Source of the DNA: Jimgerdemannia flammicorona
Taxonomy: Eukaryota > Mucoromycota > Endogonomycetes > Endogonales > Endogonaceae
Direction of reading: 5' to 3'
Assembly: GCA_003990745.1 (NCBI GenBank)
Contig: RBNI01004032.1
Span: forward strand, 1 to 14,767
DNA length: 14,767 nt
Below, in pieces: positions 1 to 8,582 of this stretch. The translations under genes were made by a program, and so were the position numbers. The notes below the pieces were generated by a model, which worked only from the letters and a program-made list of their open reading frames with translations, was not told the origin of the DNA and searched no databases. How positions within the stretch are numbered: the stretch's first letter is position 1; every line of letters starts with the position of its first letter.

Positions 1-318
1 GTCAGCCACAATTCACATCTCATCATTTGGGAACCGAATCAAGAAGAAGCCCAAGAAGTCTCTGTCTTTGAAGAGGAAGCCCAAGAACTCCAAGACCCTG
101 CCCCTGAAGAAACCCCCTCTGACACTGAAACTGATGAGTTTTCAGAAGAAGAAGAGGAGCAACAGAGAGTCTACCAGTCCTCTGTCCGCATTCAAGCTGT
201 TCAAGGGTTGGAGAATGTTGTTGAAGATGACTGGCCACTTTTCTACCCCCTCACCTCTTGGCCGGCACTTCCCCCTTTTGAGGAGAGGTATGATGAAGAA
301 GAAATCTTAACCCAGTAA
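1..318 (+). CDS. C-terminal part of an unrecognised acidic protein (5' end outside window)
   Basis: Frame 1 is open from the first base to a TAA at 316-318, giving 105 residues with no start needed inside the window. The middle is strongly acidic, with runs such as FSEEEEEQQ and many Glu-Pro/Glu-Thr pairs. The end is aromatic and proline-rich (WPLFYPLTSWPALPPF), followed by EERYDEEEILTQ. There are no internal stops and the DNA keeps CpG, unlike the decayed elements to the right, so this piece is younger or less mutated. A sequence with an LTR-like TATA box and AATAAA follows within 500 bp, so I infer the C-terminus of a retrotransposon polyprotein. I see no RT, integrase or chromodomain motif to prove this. 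A host protein tail or a transposase C-terminus remain possible. Confidence 0.5.
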   Translation, partial: VSHNSHLIIWEPNQEEAQEVSVFEEEAQELQDPAPEETPSDTETDEFSEEEEEQQRVYQSSVRIQAVQGLENVVEDDWPLFYPLTSWPALPPFEERYDEEEILTQ

Positions 319-400
319 GATTTGCCCACTGCAGACGAAGGGTACTATTTCCTCTAGAAGTACCACCTGTCAGCTGCGAGAATTGTGCAGCCTTCACATT

Positions 401-646
401 AGCGTTTTGTCAGCAAGTCCGAATCCAGCATTGCTACCCAGCACAACCAAATTCAGTGTTGCTATCCAGTACCACCATTTTCAGCGTTTTGTCAGCAAGT
501 CCGAATCCAGCGTTGCTACCCAGCACAACCGAATCCAGCGTTGCTATCCAGTACCACTGTTTTCAGCGTTTTGTCAGCAAGTCCGAATCCAGCGTTGCTA
601 CCCTCCACAACCGTTTCTGGCAACAATCAGCACTCCTGTCTGCTCA
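401..646 (+). repeat. Three tandem copies of an 82-bp unit
   Basis: The string AGCGTTTTGTCAGCAAGTCC begins at 401, 483 and 565, an exact 82-bp period. Copies one and two match over nearly the full unit with a few transitions; copy three diverges in its second half. Each unit also contains a shorter internal repeat built on AATCCAGCGTTGCTAYCC. Its position upstream of a TATA box suggests a U3 enhancer-like array, which is an inference. Short ORFs across it are repeat artefacts. Confidence 0.85.
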
Positions 647-800
647 TCCGAATTCAGTGTTGCTATCCCCTACAACCCAATCCGTAGTAAACAATAGCCT
701 ACACCTCGCATCGTGCAAGCCAATAGCACAGCAAAGCTCGCCACAATGTAGTATACCTTAGCCTTAGTCATGCCCCCCCCCCCCATAGCTAGCAAACTTG

Positions 801-832
801 TATAAATAACCCATATCCTTAGAGTGAATAAA
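801..832 (+). promoter_or_regulatory. TATA box and nearby AATAAA signal
   Basis: TATAAATA lies at 801-808 and AATAAA at 827-832. The close spacing of a promoter element and a polyadenylation signal on one strand is typical of an LTR, where transcription starts and ends in the R region. It is the main support for calling this an LTR. Confidence 0.55.
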
Positions 833-899
833 CCTCAGTCAATTGGTCTTTTATCTGAACAATGCAGAAGTCTAGTGTAAGATAAAACCAACTTAAGTA

Positions 900-1480
900 T
901 TTGAGAAACTTTGAGAAAAGACTCCAAGAGCCAAGGAAAACTCTTGTTCAAGAACTGCCGCTAAGGAAAGCTGCCAGGAAAACCGCCGCCAAGTTAAGGA
1001 AATCAACCGCTACAAATATTCAAGTTTCAAGACCATGGACCGCCCGCAGTCAGACAGTTTTACAGAGAAAACACACTGCCTCCAAGAGAACGGAATTCTG
1101 AGAACAAAATAACTAGAGCAACGGATCGCTCGAGGTTTGAGTTAAAGAATTTCTCTTGCCATGGAAAGAAAGAAAACGTTACCCGACCGCCAACCGCCGC
1201 CATTCGGACCATGCATTCGAGACCGCCATTCGAGATTCAAGACCCGGAAACCCAAGGATACCCAGCCAAAGGATACTAGACCACCAAAGACCAACCTGCC
1301 AGCCTACGCGAACGACCCGAACCGCATACGTTCAAGAAGTAATTCGCCCCCGAGCCTCCACCGTACGAATCGAATGACCTGTCATGTGACCATCGACCCG
1401 CGAACGTCACCAACGCTTGCAGTTATACATCGCGCGCTTCACACAAGTGGCACCATTGAACAGTGTTTGAACCTTTAGTT
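900..1480 (+). other. CpG-rich leader or U5-like region with a possible Arg/Pro-rich ORF
   Basis: This stretch is rich in CpG and short direct repeats such as CATTCGAGA and CCAAGGATAC. It has one ATG-started frame at 1161-1478 (105 codons) whose product is rich in Arg, Pro, Thr and Lys and matches no family I know. A basic, low-complexity translation is what untranslated retroelement leader sequence often gives, so I do not call it a gene. An N-terminal gag region is an alternative. The CpG-rich character ends sharply near 1490. Confidence 0.35.
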
Positions 1481-1576
1481 ATACAAATCGAATGCCACAA
1501 TAGATAGTTGTATTGATTCTGAGGTCTGATCTTCTTGACCTGTGATTCCTTGATAAATTCCTAAGCCTGCTGTTCC

Positions 1577-2290
1577 TTATTGGCTATCATCAGACTGGTA
1601 ACCTATAGAGTCTTCATCTGACTCCCTTCCCTGATGAGATAGTGCATCCTCATACTGACTAGGTCCTTCAAAGAGAATATCAGTCTCTGGCTGGGTAGAT
1701 GGGTCTGCTCCTTGTTCAGCAGTAGGAGATGGTTGGCCTGCTTGCTCATTCTCATACCTAGTTATGGTAGAGGCATAGTATACAACTAGCCTGTAGTAGA
1801 GGGAGGTCTTGATAGAGGTATGATGATATCTGTCAGAGGCAATCCACTCAGCAGCTGCTTCTCTTGCAGCAGGGGGTGTGATATAATCTAGAAAATCCTA
1901 AGTTGCTACAGCAGTAGATTCTGGGATCCTAGTGGTTCCAATGTGTTCTTGGAGGAGTTCATAGAACCTATGACAGCTAACAATATTCCTAAGTCCTGGG
2001 TGGTATGTCCTAAAGGCCTGGTATAGATCCTTATAAGTCTGGTCAATTATAAGTTAGTGGGTCCTTAGGTCTGTGGTTTCCTGGTACTACCTGGTCCTAA
2101 TGGCAAGGGCTTCTCTGGCTCTGGTTTGAGGATCCACAGTTATTTCTGGGGGTTACTCCTGTCCAAGGTTGGTCTTGTTCCAACTTTAGGAGTATGTTCT
2201 TTGGTGCCTTCTTGGCTAGTAATCTGCTGCTACCAAGTTGTAATAACTCTCACTTCTACCCCTCTCTTATCCTTTGGATAATTAGGAAAG
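1577..2290 (-). pseudogene. Broken, unrecognised gag-like reading frame
   Basis: Read on the minus strand, one frame runs from about 2152 to a TAA at 1577-1579 (about 191 codons) with three internal stops (TAG, TAA, TAG), all convertible to Gln by one C-to-T change. It includes YHPGLRNIVSCHRFYELLQ and AAREAAAEWIASDRYHH, and ends in an acidic Gln/Ser/Asp-rich tail finishing SDDSQ. An upstream piece in another frame (about 2160-2290, with VRVITTW and TSQEGTKEHTPK) suggests a frameshift near 2150. It lies downstream of a putative 5' LTR on the same strand, so gag is the simplest guess. I see no zinc knuckle or family motif, so the function is unknown. Confidence 0.45.
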
Positions 2291-2552
2291 TGGACTATTA
2301 CTTAGGGACTTAGTATACAATGTGTACCAAGAAGCCTTCAGTTTGAAGAAGCACTCACTTAAAAGTAGTTATAGCAGCAGTGCCTTCTATTTCAAAGGTC
2401 TTTCTCTTGTGCCCTATTTTGAGGGTCTTGTTCTTTATATACTAGTCTCAGTTCTGGCAGAAGTTAGCTAGGCTTTTGAAGTTTAGTCAGAAACACTAGA
2501 GTCACTTAGATGTCATTACTAAGACTCAGGGGAATGTGTGTGTGTGGGGGGG
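2291..2552 (-). other. Leader between putative 5' LTR and gag-like frame, with a TG/G microsatellite
   Basis: No coding frame stands out. At 2535-2552 there is (TG)6 followed by a run of G. A primer-binding site would be expected just inside the LTR end here, but I cannot match one to a tRNA by eye. Confidence 0.35.
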
Positions 2553-2959
2553 ACTTGATTCTTGTATCAAGGACTGAACTAAAACTGCTTTATTTCAGAT
2601 AGAAACTGGGAGGTATTTATACAAGTTGGTCTGCGATTTCTGACTAAGTATGAGTGACTAATTTGGTAACTATAATGAGGTTTGTGATTGCGACCTTTGT
2701 CAGATGGTTTTTGGTAAAGAATAACTTTATGATTAGGACCTCAATTACTAAGCAATGATCAGCTGCTGTAGTAATAGTTGCTGCAGCACTGATTGTTGAG
2801 GATAAGCTGGATATTGTTTTCCATGTCGTTTCGCATTATTCATCATTCATAATTCATATGTCATGCTTCATTCATATGATGATATCATCACTCACTGGGT
2901 CATATGATCACTTGTCTTATCGTGTCCCATCTGTTTGCTTGCTTGTTTGTTCTATTACA
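2553..2959 (-). mobile_element. Putative LTR, minus strand, about 407 bp
   Basis: On the minus strand the segment starts TGTAATAGAAC at 2959, has TATAAATA (2614-2621), then AATAAA (2589-2594), and ends near a C-run/CA repeat at about 2552. The start is where homology to the LINE reverse transcriptase stops, so the LTR element seems to have inserted into that LINE fragment. A gag-like frame lies further along the same strand, so this would be a 5' LTR. It retains several CpG sites while the adjoining 1500-2620 interval has none that I can see. The 3' edge is approximate and no second LTR is in the window. Confidence 0.5.
2589..2621 (-). promoter_or_regulatory. TATA box and AATAAA in the minus-strand LTR
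   Basis: The plus strand shows TATTTATA at 2614-2621 and TTTATT at 2589-2594, giving TATAAATA then AATAAA on the minus strand. This order fixes the LTR orientation. Confidence 0.5.
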
Positions 2960-3084
2960 CCACCTCTCTTGTAGGGACAATTGTTTCAATGATATCTCCA
3001 CTCACTAGCCCATTTCTCAGCACTATTGTCTCACACTTATGCCAGTTGAGTTTTGCTCCAGAGTGTGCCTCATACCATTCTACC

Positions 3085-3097
3085 ATCTTCTTAAGTG

Positions 3098-3149
<52 letters not shown>

Positions 3150-3192
3150 GTCACTTGGACTCCATTCCTTTATTAATCTTCTTAAGTGCCTC
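3085..3192. repeat. 17-bp target-site duplication around the minimal LINE insertion
   Basis: ATCTTCTTAAGTGCCTC occurs at 3085-3101 and again at 3176-3192, directly bordering the T-tract and the LINE 3' end. In the host RT frame the repeated sequence encodes EALKK. Exact identity of both copies points to a fairly recent event. Confidence 0.93.
3102..3175 (-). mobile_element. Minimal LINE insertion: 29 nt of 3' end plus 45-nt A tail
   Basis: On the minus strand this is 29 nt beginning TAATAAAGGAATGGAG and ending AAGTGACTAT, followed by 45 A (seen as T at 3102-3146). The same 3' terminus, TCCAAGTGACTAT plus poly(A), ends the LINE copy at 14719-14767. A changed form ends the copy at 8512. It is flanked by a perfect 17-bp duplication, so it is a complete target-primed insertion that kept almost nothing of the element. 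It sits inside the RT gene of an older copy of the same family and creates a run of Lys codons there. Confidence 0.9.
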
Positions 3193-3286
3193 AACATCTG
3201 CTACTAAACCAAGTCCAACCACCATATCATCCACAAAGATCCCCATAATCTTGGAGTTTATAGTTATATTGTGCTTCTAGAGCTTA

Positions 3287-4776
3287 GCAGTAATAGTGAA
3301 GATAGTTCTGGGGCTGATCTTGAAGCAGATGGCTGGAGCTGCCTCAGTAAAGTTTCTGAAGAGGCTTGAGAGAGTGAAAGTGGACTTTAAAGAGGCTGCT
3401 CTCTTAGAGGAGATATTGAAGATAGGGTTGACTATTGGTGAGATAGTGGTTCCAATAGCTCACTGTCTGAGATGAGACCCCAGAGTGGTCCAGCTACTAG
3501 TAAAGAGAGTGCTCATAATGATGACAGTCAAGACAAGGGAGAGGATAGAGGAGGTCATAGCTAAGTATAGCAAGGTGGTTGATATTGGTTTCTAGGTCTG
3601 AGAGGAGACTTTGTTTAGGATAAGAGATGTGGATGTCAGACTTCAGCTGGCTGAGAAAGAGACTATAGAGAAGCTGAGAGACTGGCCTTCAGTATTGATA
3701 TAGAGGGCATTTATCTATAAGATAATGAGAGTGAAGAGGAGTATAGAGGAGGAGGAGAATCTGATAGAGGTACTGGAGGAGCTCAGTAGAGTGATGGAGA
3801 GGTGGGCCAAGATATTACAGGCTTATGTGGACTCAATATACTTGGAGGTAGTAGATGAAAAGTGTATTCAGGTAGATAAGAGACAGTGGAAGAGGGCTCA
3901 GGAATATAAGAGATAGAGAGAGTTGCTGGCTAGTTTGAAGGAGAAGGAGAAGGTATTGTTCAGTTCAGATAAGACTATTGAGAGTACTTGGGAGAGTATC
4001 TGGGCTGATGAGGAGGTGGATAGGAGTGTGAAGGCTGGGGGGTTAGAGCCAGGAGGCAAGAGATCAGACTCTCTATAATGATAATACTGGAAGTATGAAA
4101 GGAAAGTAAGGATATGTGAAGGTAAGCTGGGGGCATATGGCTGAAGACTGGTGAGGATATAGAGATATTGAGGACTTACTGTATTCAATTTGGAGTATCT
4201 GAGATAGCAAGTGGGGAGCAGGTGGTTGAGGTTAGAGAAGATAAGCTGATAGATGTTTCTGAGGAGAAGTGAGATAAGTCTGTAAGTGCTAAAGCAGATA
4301 CTATGATACTCAGGATCAGCCAGCCAGTGACTTCTGGGGGCAAGAAGATTGGAGATCTGTAGTAGATATACTAGGTGATAAATAACTTAGCAGCTAAGGA
4401 GTTGAGGAATATAGACTTGTGAGTTATCAGTGAGGAGTACTGAGCAAGAGTACTGCAGAGAGATGGTATTGTGGAGGCCCTGGCAATGGAGGTGCTGACT
4501 ATATTTCTAGATGAAAAGAGTTATACAGTGGATGAGGTGAGAGAGGTAGAGATGGTGATAGCTACTAGAGAGCATACAGTCTTCTGATGAGAACAGAGGC
4601 ATAGACTGGAAATCTGGCAAGGGGCTTGCTTAGAGTACCAGAAGAAGATAGAGTTGAAGGATGATATAGTAATAGATGAGCTTTTGGTTGGACTAGAGGA
4701 TAAGCAGGTTGAGAAGGAGGAGGCTGCTGCTGAGTATAACTTGGACTTGATGAGGGAGGAGATAAATATAGAGTTG
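3287..4776 (+). pseudogene. LINE ORF1 remnant, charged and coiled-coil-like
   Basis: One frame runs from about 3287 to 4078 with only a handful of stops (TGA, TAG). It encodes Glu/Lys-rich, heptad-like sequence such as EEEENLIEVLEELSRVMERW (3743 onward). After a frameshift between about 4080 and 4310, a second frame runs to a TAA near 4776, with AAKELRNIDL, EALAMEVLTIFLDEKSYT and a Glu-rich end. LINE ORF1 proteins bind RNA and assist target-primed reverse transcription, often through a coiled coil and CCHC knuckles. I see the coiled-coil character but no CCHC motif. Its place directly upstream of the endonuclease domain is the main evidence that it is ORF1. Confidence 0.6.
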
Positions 4777-4833
4777 TAAAGAGAATATATCTATTTCAAC
4801 ATTATTCTCTATGAATAATACAACTAATATTTT

Positions 4834-7800
4834 TCATTGAATGTAAATGACCTAAGAGGTTCTGAGAGGCAAAATAATATTTTTACTTGGTTAAAGAGAT
4901 TAGAGACTGATCTCTTTCTTTTGCAGAATATATGTTGTGAGAAGGATCTTGATCAATAAGAGTGGACAAGGAAATAGAGTAGAGCTGCAGTTTGGAATAG
5001 CAAGGTTGGGCTACTGGTATAGAAAGGATGAGGTAAAATATATGGAAGCAGAAACTGGAGAGATCAAATGGTTTAGAGAGAGTGGTACTAGCCTAGATGG
5101 GAGCCAATTATAGTTAGATCTTGTTATTGCCCTATAGTTAGGAGTGAGTATATAGAGTGAATTGAGGGTCTTTTGGATAGTAGAGTACTTGTAGAGACAG
5201 GAGTGGAGATACTTGGGAGAGACTTCAACATAGTTTATTTAACATAGTTGGACAGATCAGATAGGGGGAGAAATGTAAGGAGTAGGAGTAGTGGGCTAGA
5301 AAATTAAGAGGAGATAGAGTGACTTAGTTTCTTGGTAGATGCTGGTCAAGCAATGTGGGGTAATAGGAGAGTCTATACCCATTGGGTGGAAGGCCTGAAG
5401 ACTAGGATTGACTGGGTACTGATAGTCAATGGCTGGGGTCTGGATGTCTGGAAGTTCCTGGAGATTGAGTGGTATCTATAGTCAGATTATTAGTGCTTAT
5501 TAGAGCATGGGTGGTTTGGGGGAAGTGGAGATGGGCCTGGACATTAGTGCCTCAATTTCTCTTTGCTAGCTGAGAAGAGACTATAAGATACTTAAGTAGA
5601 GAGTATTAGTTAGAAAGTAGATTGTTAGGTCTGAGAGAGTACTCCAGTAGGTGTTTGATAGATGAGGTTGAAGGAGGCTACTAGGGTTTACTAGAGTGAG
5701 GCTGGCAGGATGGCAGGAAGACAGCAGAGGAGAAGGATGACATGGGCCTCTGCTAGACTAACCCAGCTTTAGGAGAAATGGACTGCTATTTTGGCCTTAG
5801 ATGGAGTAGAGAATTGGAGATTAATGTGAGTAAAGCTAGAGGTTGCTGAGTTTCAACTGATGTTGAGGGAGGAGGAGAAGACTCTTGTGAAAGAAATAGC
5901 TATATGGCTGCATTAGCAGGGGCTTGAGAAGAGAGAGAGGCCATCTAAATATCTCTCACAACTTCTTCAGATAAGAAGGGTGAGGCAGAGGTGGGAGAAG
6001 ATCCTGGATTCTGAGAGTCTACTGGTGTATAGCTTACAAGATATTTTAGACTCTCTGAAGGAGAGATGGAGCAGTCTATGGAGTAAGGAGGAGGGTGGGG
6101 CCAATATTACTGAGATTGAACATACTTTGGAGGATTGACTCTCTCTACAAGTAAATGGGCTTGAGGGTTTAGTATTGCTAGTTCAGGAGGAGGAGATTTA
6201 CCAGATTCTTGCTATAACTAAGCTAGGTACTGTACCAGGAGAGGATGGTCTGCCCTGGGACTTCTGAAAGAAGATAGTGAGTGTCTCTGGAGTGCTGAGA
6301 GAGATGATAGCACTGTGTGACTTGATACTATAGTTAGAAAAGTAGGTGAGAGGGCAGGATCTGGGCCTAGTGACATTGTTGTATAAGAATAAGGGCAGGA
6401 GAGAGAATTGAAAGAACTAGTGACCAATTATACTCCTGAATATAAATAGAAAGATAGTCACTAAGGTAATTGTTGTAAGACTGTAGAGGGTAGCCCAGTA
6501 AGTACTTGGTGAGAAGCAATGGGGTTTTGTTGGAGACCAGCTTATTCAGAATGATACAGCTTGAGTTTATGGCATCATTGAAGAAGCCTGTGGGCTGGAT
6601 GAGAGATTAGTCTTCCTGGATCAGGAGAAGGCCTATGATTATGTCTGATGGATCTGGCTGGTGAAGATACTGGATAGAATTGGAGTTTCTCAGTAGTTTT
6701 AAGTGTTAATAATCAACCTACTGAAAGGGAGTAGGGTGGTGCTTATGTGCAATAGCTATCAGAGAGTAGTATTCTCTCCAGGTAGAGGCATTCCCTAAGG
6801 TGACCCACTATTTTCTATTTTGTATACTCTATCTTTAGAGCTATTGATGGATAGAATTTGGCATAAGATAGTTGGACTCTCTATATTTGAAATTGTCTAG
6901 AAGGTTGGGGTCTTTGCAGATGATATAGTAGTTGACTTAGATCAATTGTAGATATAGAGACTTTTAAGGAAATGGTGGAGTGGTATAAGATATACTCTGG
7001 GGTGAAACTCAACTAGCATAAGTGTGAAACAATAGTATTGGGCAATAGTCTAGTAGGAGGAGATATCATTGGAACAATTGTCCCTGCTAGAGATACTATA
7101 AGATACTTGGGTATTTTCCTTTCAGTCTATGGATCACTCCTCCCTAGGACCTAGTGAGAACAGTGGGTAGTTATTTGGAGAGAGGCTCTGCAGAGCTGGA
7201 GTAGCCATCACATCTCTTTGGCAGACTGCATTTCAATCTTAAATATCTACTGGTTTTCAAAGTTATAGTATTTGACTTATCATTTAGATATTCCAGCCTG
7301 GGTAGTGAAGATGCTATTTAAGCTAGCCAAGGACTGGATCTGGGCTGAGAGGTGGAGTCAGATTAGCTGGGAAATTCTGTCATTACCAGTAGATAGAGAA
7401 GGTCTTAGACTGATTAACTGCCCAAAAAGACTATATTACCTAAGAGTATGGTAGCTGAAGAGAGCTATAGAACTGAGGGGTGACAGCTGGGTTCCTCTGA
7501 TGAAAAAGATTTGGGAGATGAGATTTTCACCAAGGAGCTCTTTAGAAGATCTACTGTCTTTAGTTGAAATTAGGAGAAGTGAGTGCATGCAGTATAGGGA
7601 CTTCTGGTAGAGATTAGTTAATAGGACATACTACATTGATATTTACTGGTAGGAGACTGAGGAGAAGATGCTATGGAGTCTAGCAATATAGAGATAGAAT
7701 TGAGTATTATTGGAGTACTTCACTAATTGACTTTGATATTGGTAACAGAGTGGAGTATCAGAGAGAGTTAGGACAGGATGTATGGTCTAGTGGCTGGCAG

Positions 7801-8330
7801 ACAGTCAGTATTGAAGAGAGGTAAGACTGGAATGAAGTCTGGTCCTAGAGTGCAGAGATATAGTAATGGCTACTACTTAAGTATAGTAGCAATTGCTAAG
7901 AAGGAACATCATACTCAACTTTCATTTGGGCTACCTTGTAGAGGGTAGACAATTTGATTGTAAGAAGTATTATAATATAGAACAGGAAGGGGGGTTTGTG
8001 CAGATACCAGAATATTGACTGGGGGAGTATGAGATACTTAGAGACTTTTGGTTAGCAGTTGGAGATAAATTAGGTATTGTGAGAAGAGAAGATGGTGAGA
8101 GGGGTCAATAGGAGGATTTGAGAGATAGATTGGTGAGGGGGGGGTTGGAAATGAGTAGCTCACAGTTGGTTGAGTATTAGCTATATAGGTAGGGCTGGCA
8201 AGATACTGGTTGTTTGTTTTTGAGGAAGGGGGGTAATTGAGTTTGGGAGTATAGTTGGCAAAATGAGAGGAGTTGATAGTAGATGTCTTGAGGGTGATAG
8301 CTGGGATGGGGCCTGCTGGGGGATTATTAG
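4834..8330 (+). pseudogene. LINE ORF2 remnant: endonuclease and reverse transcriptase
   Basis: The endonuclease starts with SLNVNDLRGSER (4834 on), then GRDFN (DFN at 5221-5229), RIDWVL (about 5406) and SDY at 5482-5490, where the family has catalytic SDH. His to Tyr is one C-to-T change. RT motifs follow: PGEDGLP (about 6236), LLYKNKG, FLDQEKAYDY (about 6611), a QGDPL-like GDPLF (about 6798) and FADD at 6913-6924. A downstream frame at 7272-7454 matches the conserved region after RT (AWVVKMLFKLAKDWIWAERW). The end, near FVQIPEY, is homologous to copy 2. There are many stops, and a frameshift lies between 6924 and 6978. The protein would nick target DNA and copy its own RNA; this copy is dead. 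Confidence 0.85.
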
Positions 8331-8509
8331 CAATATTTGGTAGAGAAGATTTATAGACAGAGTGAGAAGAGGGTTATAGTAGTAAATAGTAAGGTGATTT
8401 TTAAATATGAGAGTATGGAGGAGGGGTCTCCCTAGGAAGATTGGATAGTGGGTTGAGGTACTGTATTTATATTTGATAGACTGATAATAAATAACAAAGT
8501 CTAAGAGAC

Positions 8510-8512
<3 letters not shown>

Positions 8513-8581
<69 letters not shown>
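8513..8581 (+). repeat. Poly(A) tail of LINE copy 1 (69 A)
   Basis: An uninterrupted A run follows AGACTAT. It marks the 3' end of the LINE and abuts the truncated integrase end of the gypsy element on the other strand. Confidence 0.95.

Positions 8582-8582
<1 letters not shown>

Larger units (their letters stand above)
368..900 (+). mobile_element. Putative LTR (U3-R part) of a plus-strand LTR retrotransposon
   Basis: The segment starts with TGTCAGCTGC about 50 bp after the stop of the upstream frame. It contains three tandem 82-bp repeats, a run of 12 C, a TATA box (801-808) and an AATAAA (827-832). This order (repeat-rich U3, TATA, then polyadenylation signal) is usual for fungal LTRs. 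No second LTR copy, clear polypurine tract or target-site duplication is visible, so both boundaries are guesses. The 3' edge is set near the drop in T-rich sequence around 900, and the LTR could run on to about 1498. Confidence 0.4.
2960..3260 (-). pseudogene. LINE reverse transcriptase fragment, minus strand, interrupted by a smaller LINE insertion
   Basis: Read on the minus strand and skipping 3102-3175 plus one copy of the duplicated target, the frame gives GIFVDDMVVGLG, then EALKK, then EWYEAHSGAKLNWHKCE and GDIIETIVP. FVDD (3226-3237) is the RT catalytic motif C. The rest aligns with the plus-strand LINE at 6900-7110 (VFADDIVV, EWYKIYSGVKLN, GDIIGTIVP). This copy has no internal stop over the piece that I can read, so it is much less decayed than the plus-strand copy. 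Homology ends at about 2964, where the LTR begins, and upstream of FVDD at about 3260. It is a fragment of the palm/thumb region and cannot make a working enzyme. Confidence 0.8.
3281..8581 (+). mobile_element. Near full-length decayed LINE (non-LTR retrotransposon), copy 1
   Basis: The element has an ORF1 region, an ORF2 with endonuclease then RT and a C-terminal cysteine motif, a 3' UTR and 69 A. This two-ORF order with an apurinic-type endonuclease fits fungal Tad-like LINEs. Assignment to that clade is an inference; I see no RNase H between RT and the C-terminus. I find no CpG in the body, and stops sit where Gln or Arg codons are expected. The 5' boundary is approximate, near the end of the minus-strand RT fragment. 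No convincing target-site duplication links the two ends. Confidence 0.85.

Noticed and set aside
383..761. Plus-strand ORFs across the tandem repeats
   Set aside because: They only reflect the 82-bp repeat and have no recognisable domain or codon signal.
2960..2971. CAAGAGAGGTGG on the minus strand as a polypurine tract before the LTR
   Set aside because: This sequence is still within LINE homology (coding TREVV after GDIIETIVP), so its purine content is probably coincidence. The downstream gag-like frame makes the LTR a 5' one.
2955..3197. Minus-strand ORF with a poly-Lys run as a real gene
   Set aside because: The Lys run is the A tail of the nested LINE insertion, read within the interrupted RT fragment.
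2935..3280. Plus-strand ORFs rich in Phe at 2935-3150 and 3095-3280
   Set aside because: They are shadows of the T-tract and of the minus-strand RT frame.
6218..6427. Minus-strand ORF within the LINE RT region
   Set aside because: Shadow of the plus-strand RT frame, where PGEDGLP and LLYKNKG are read.
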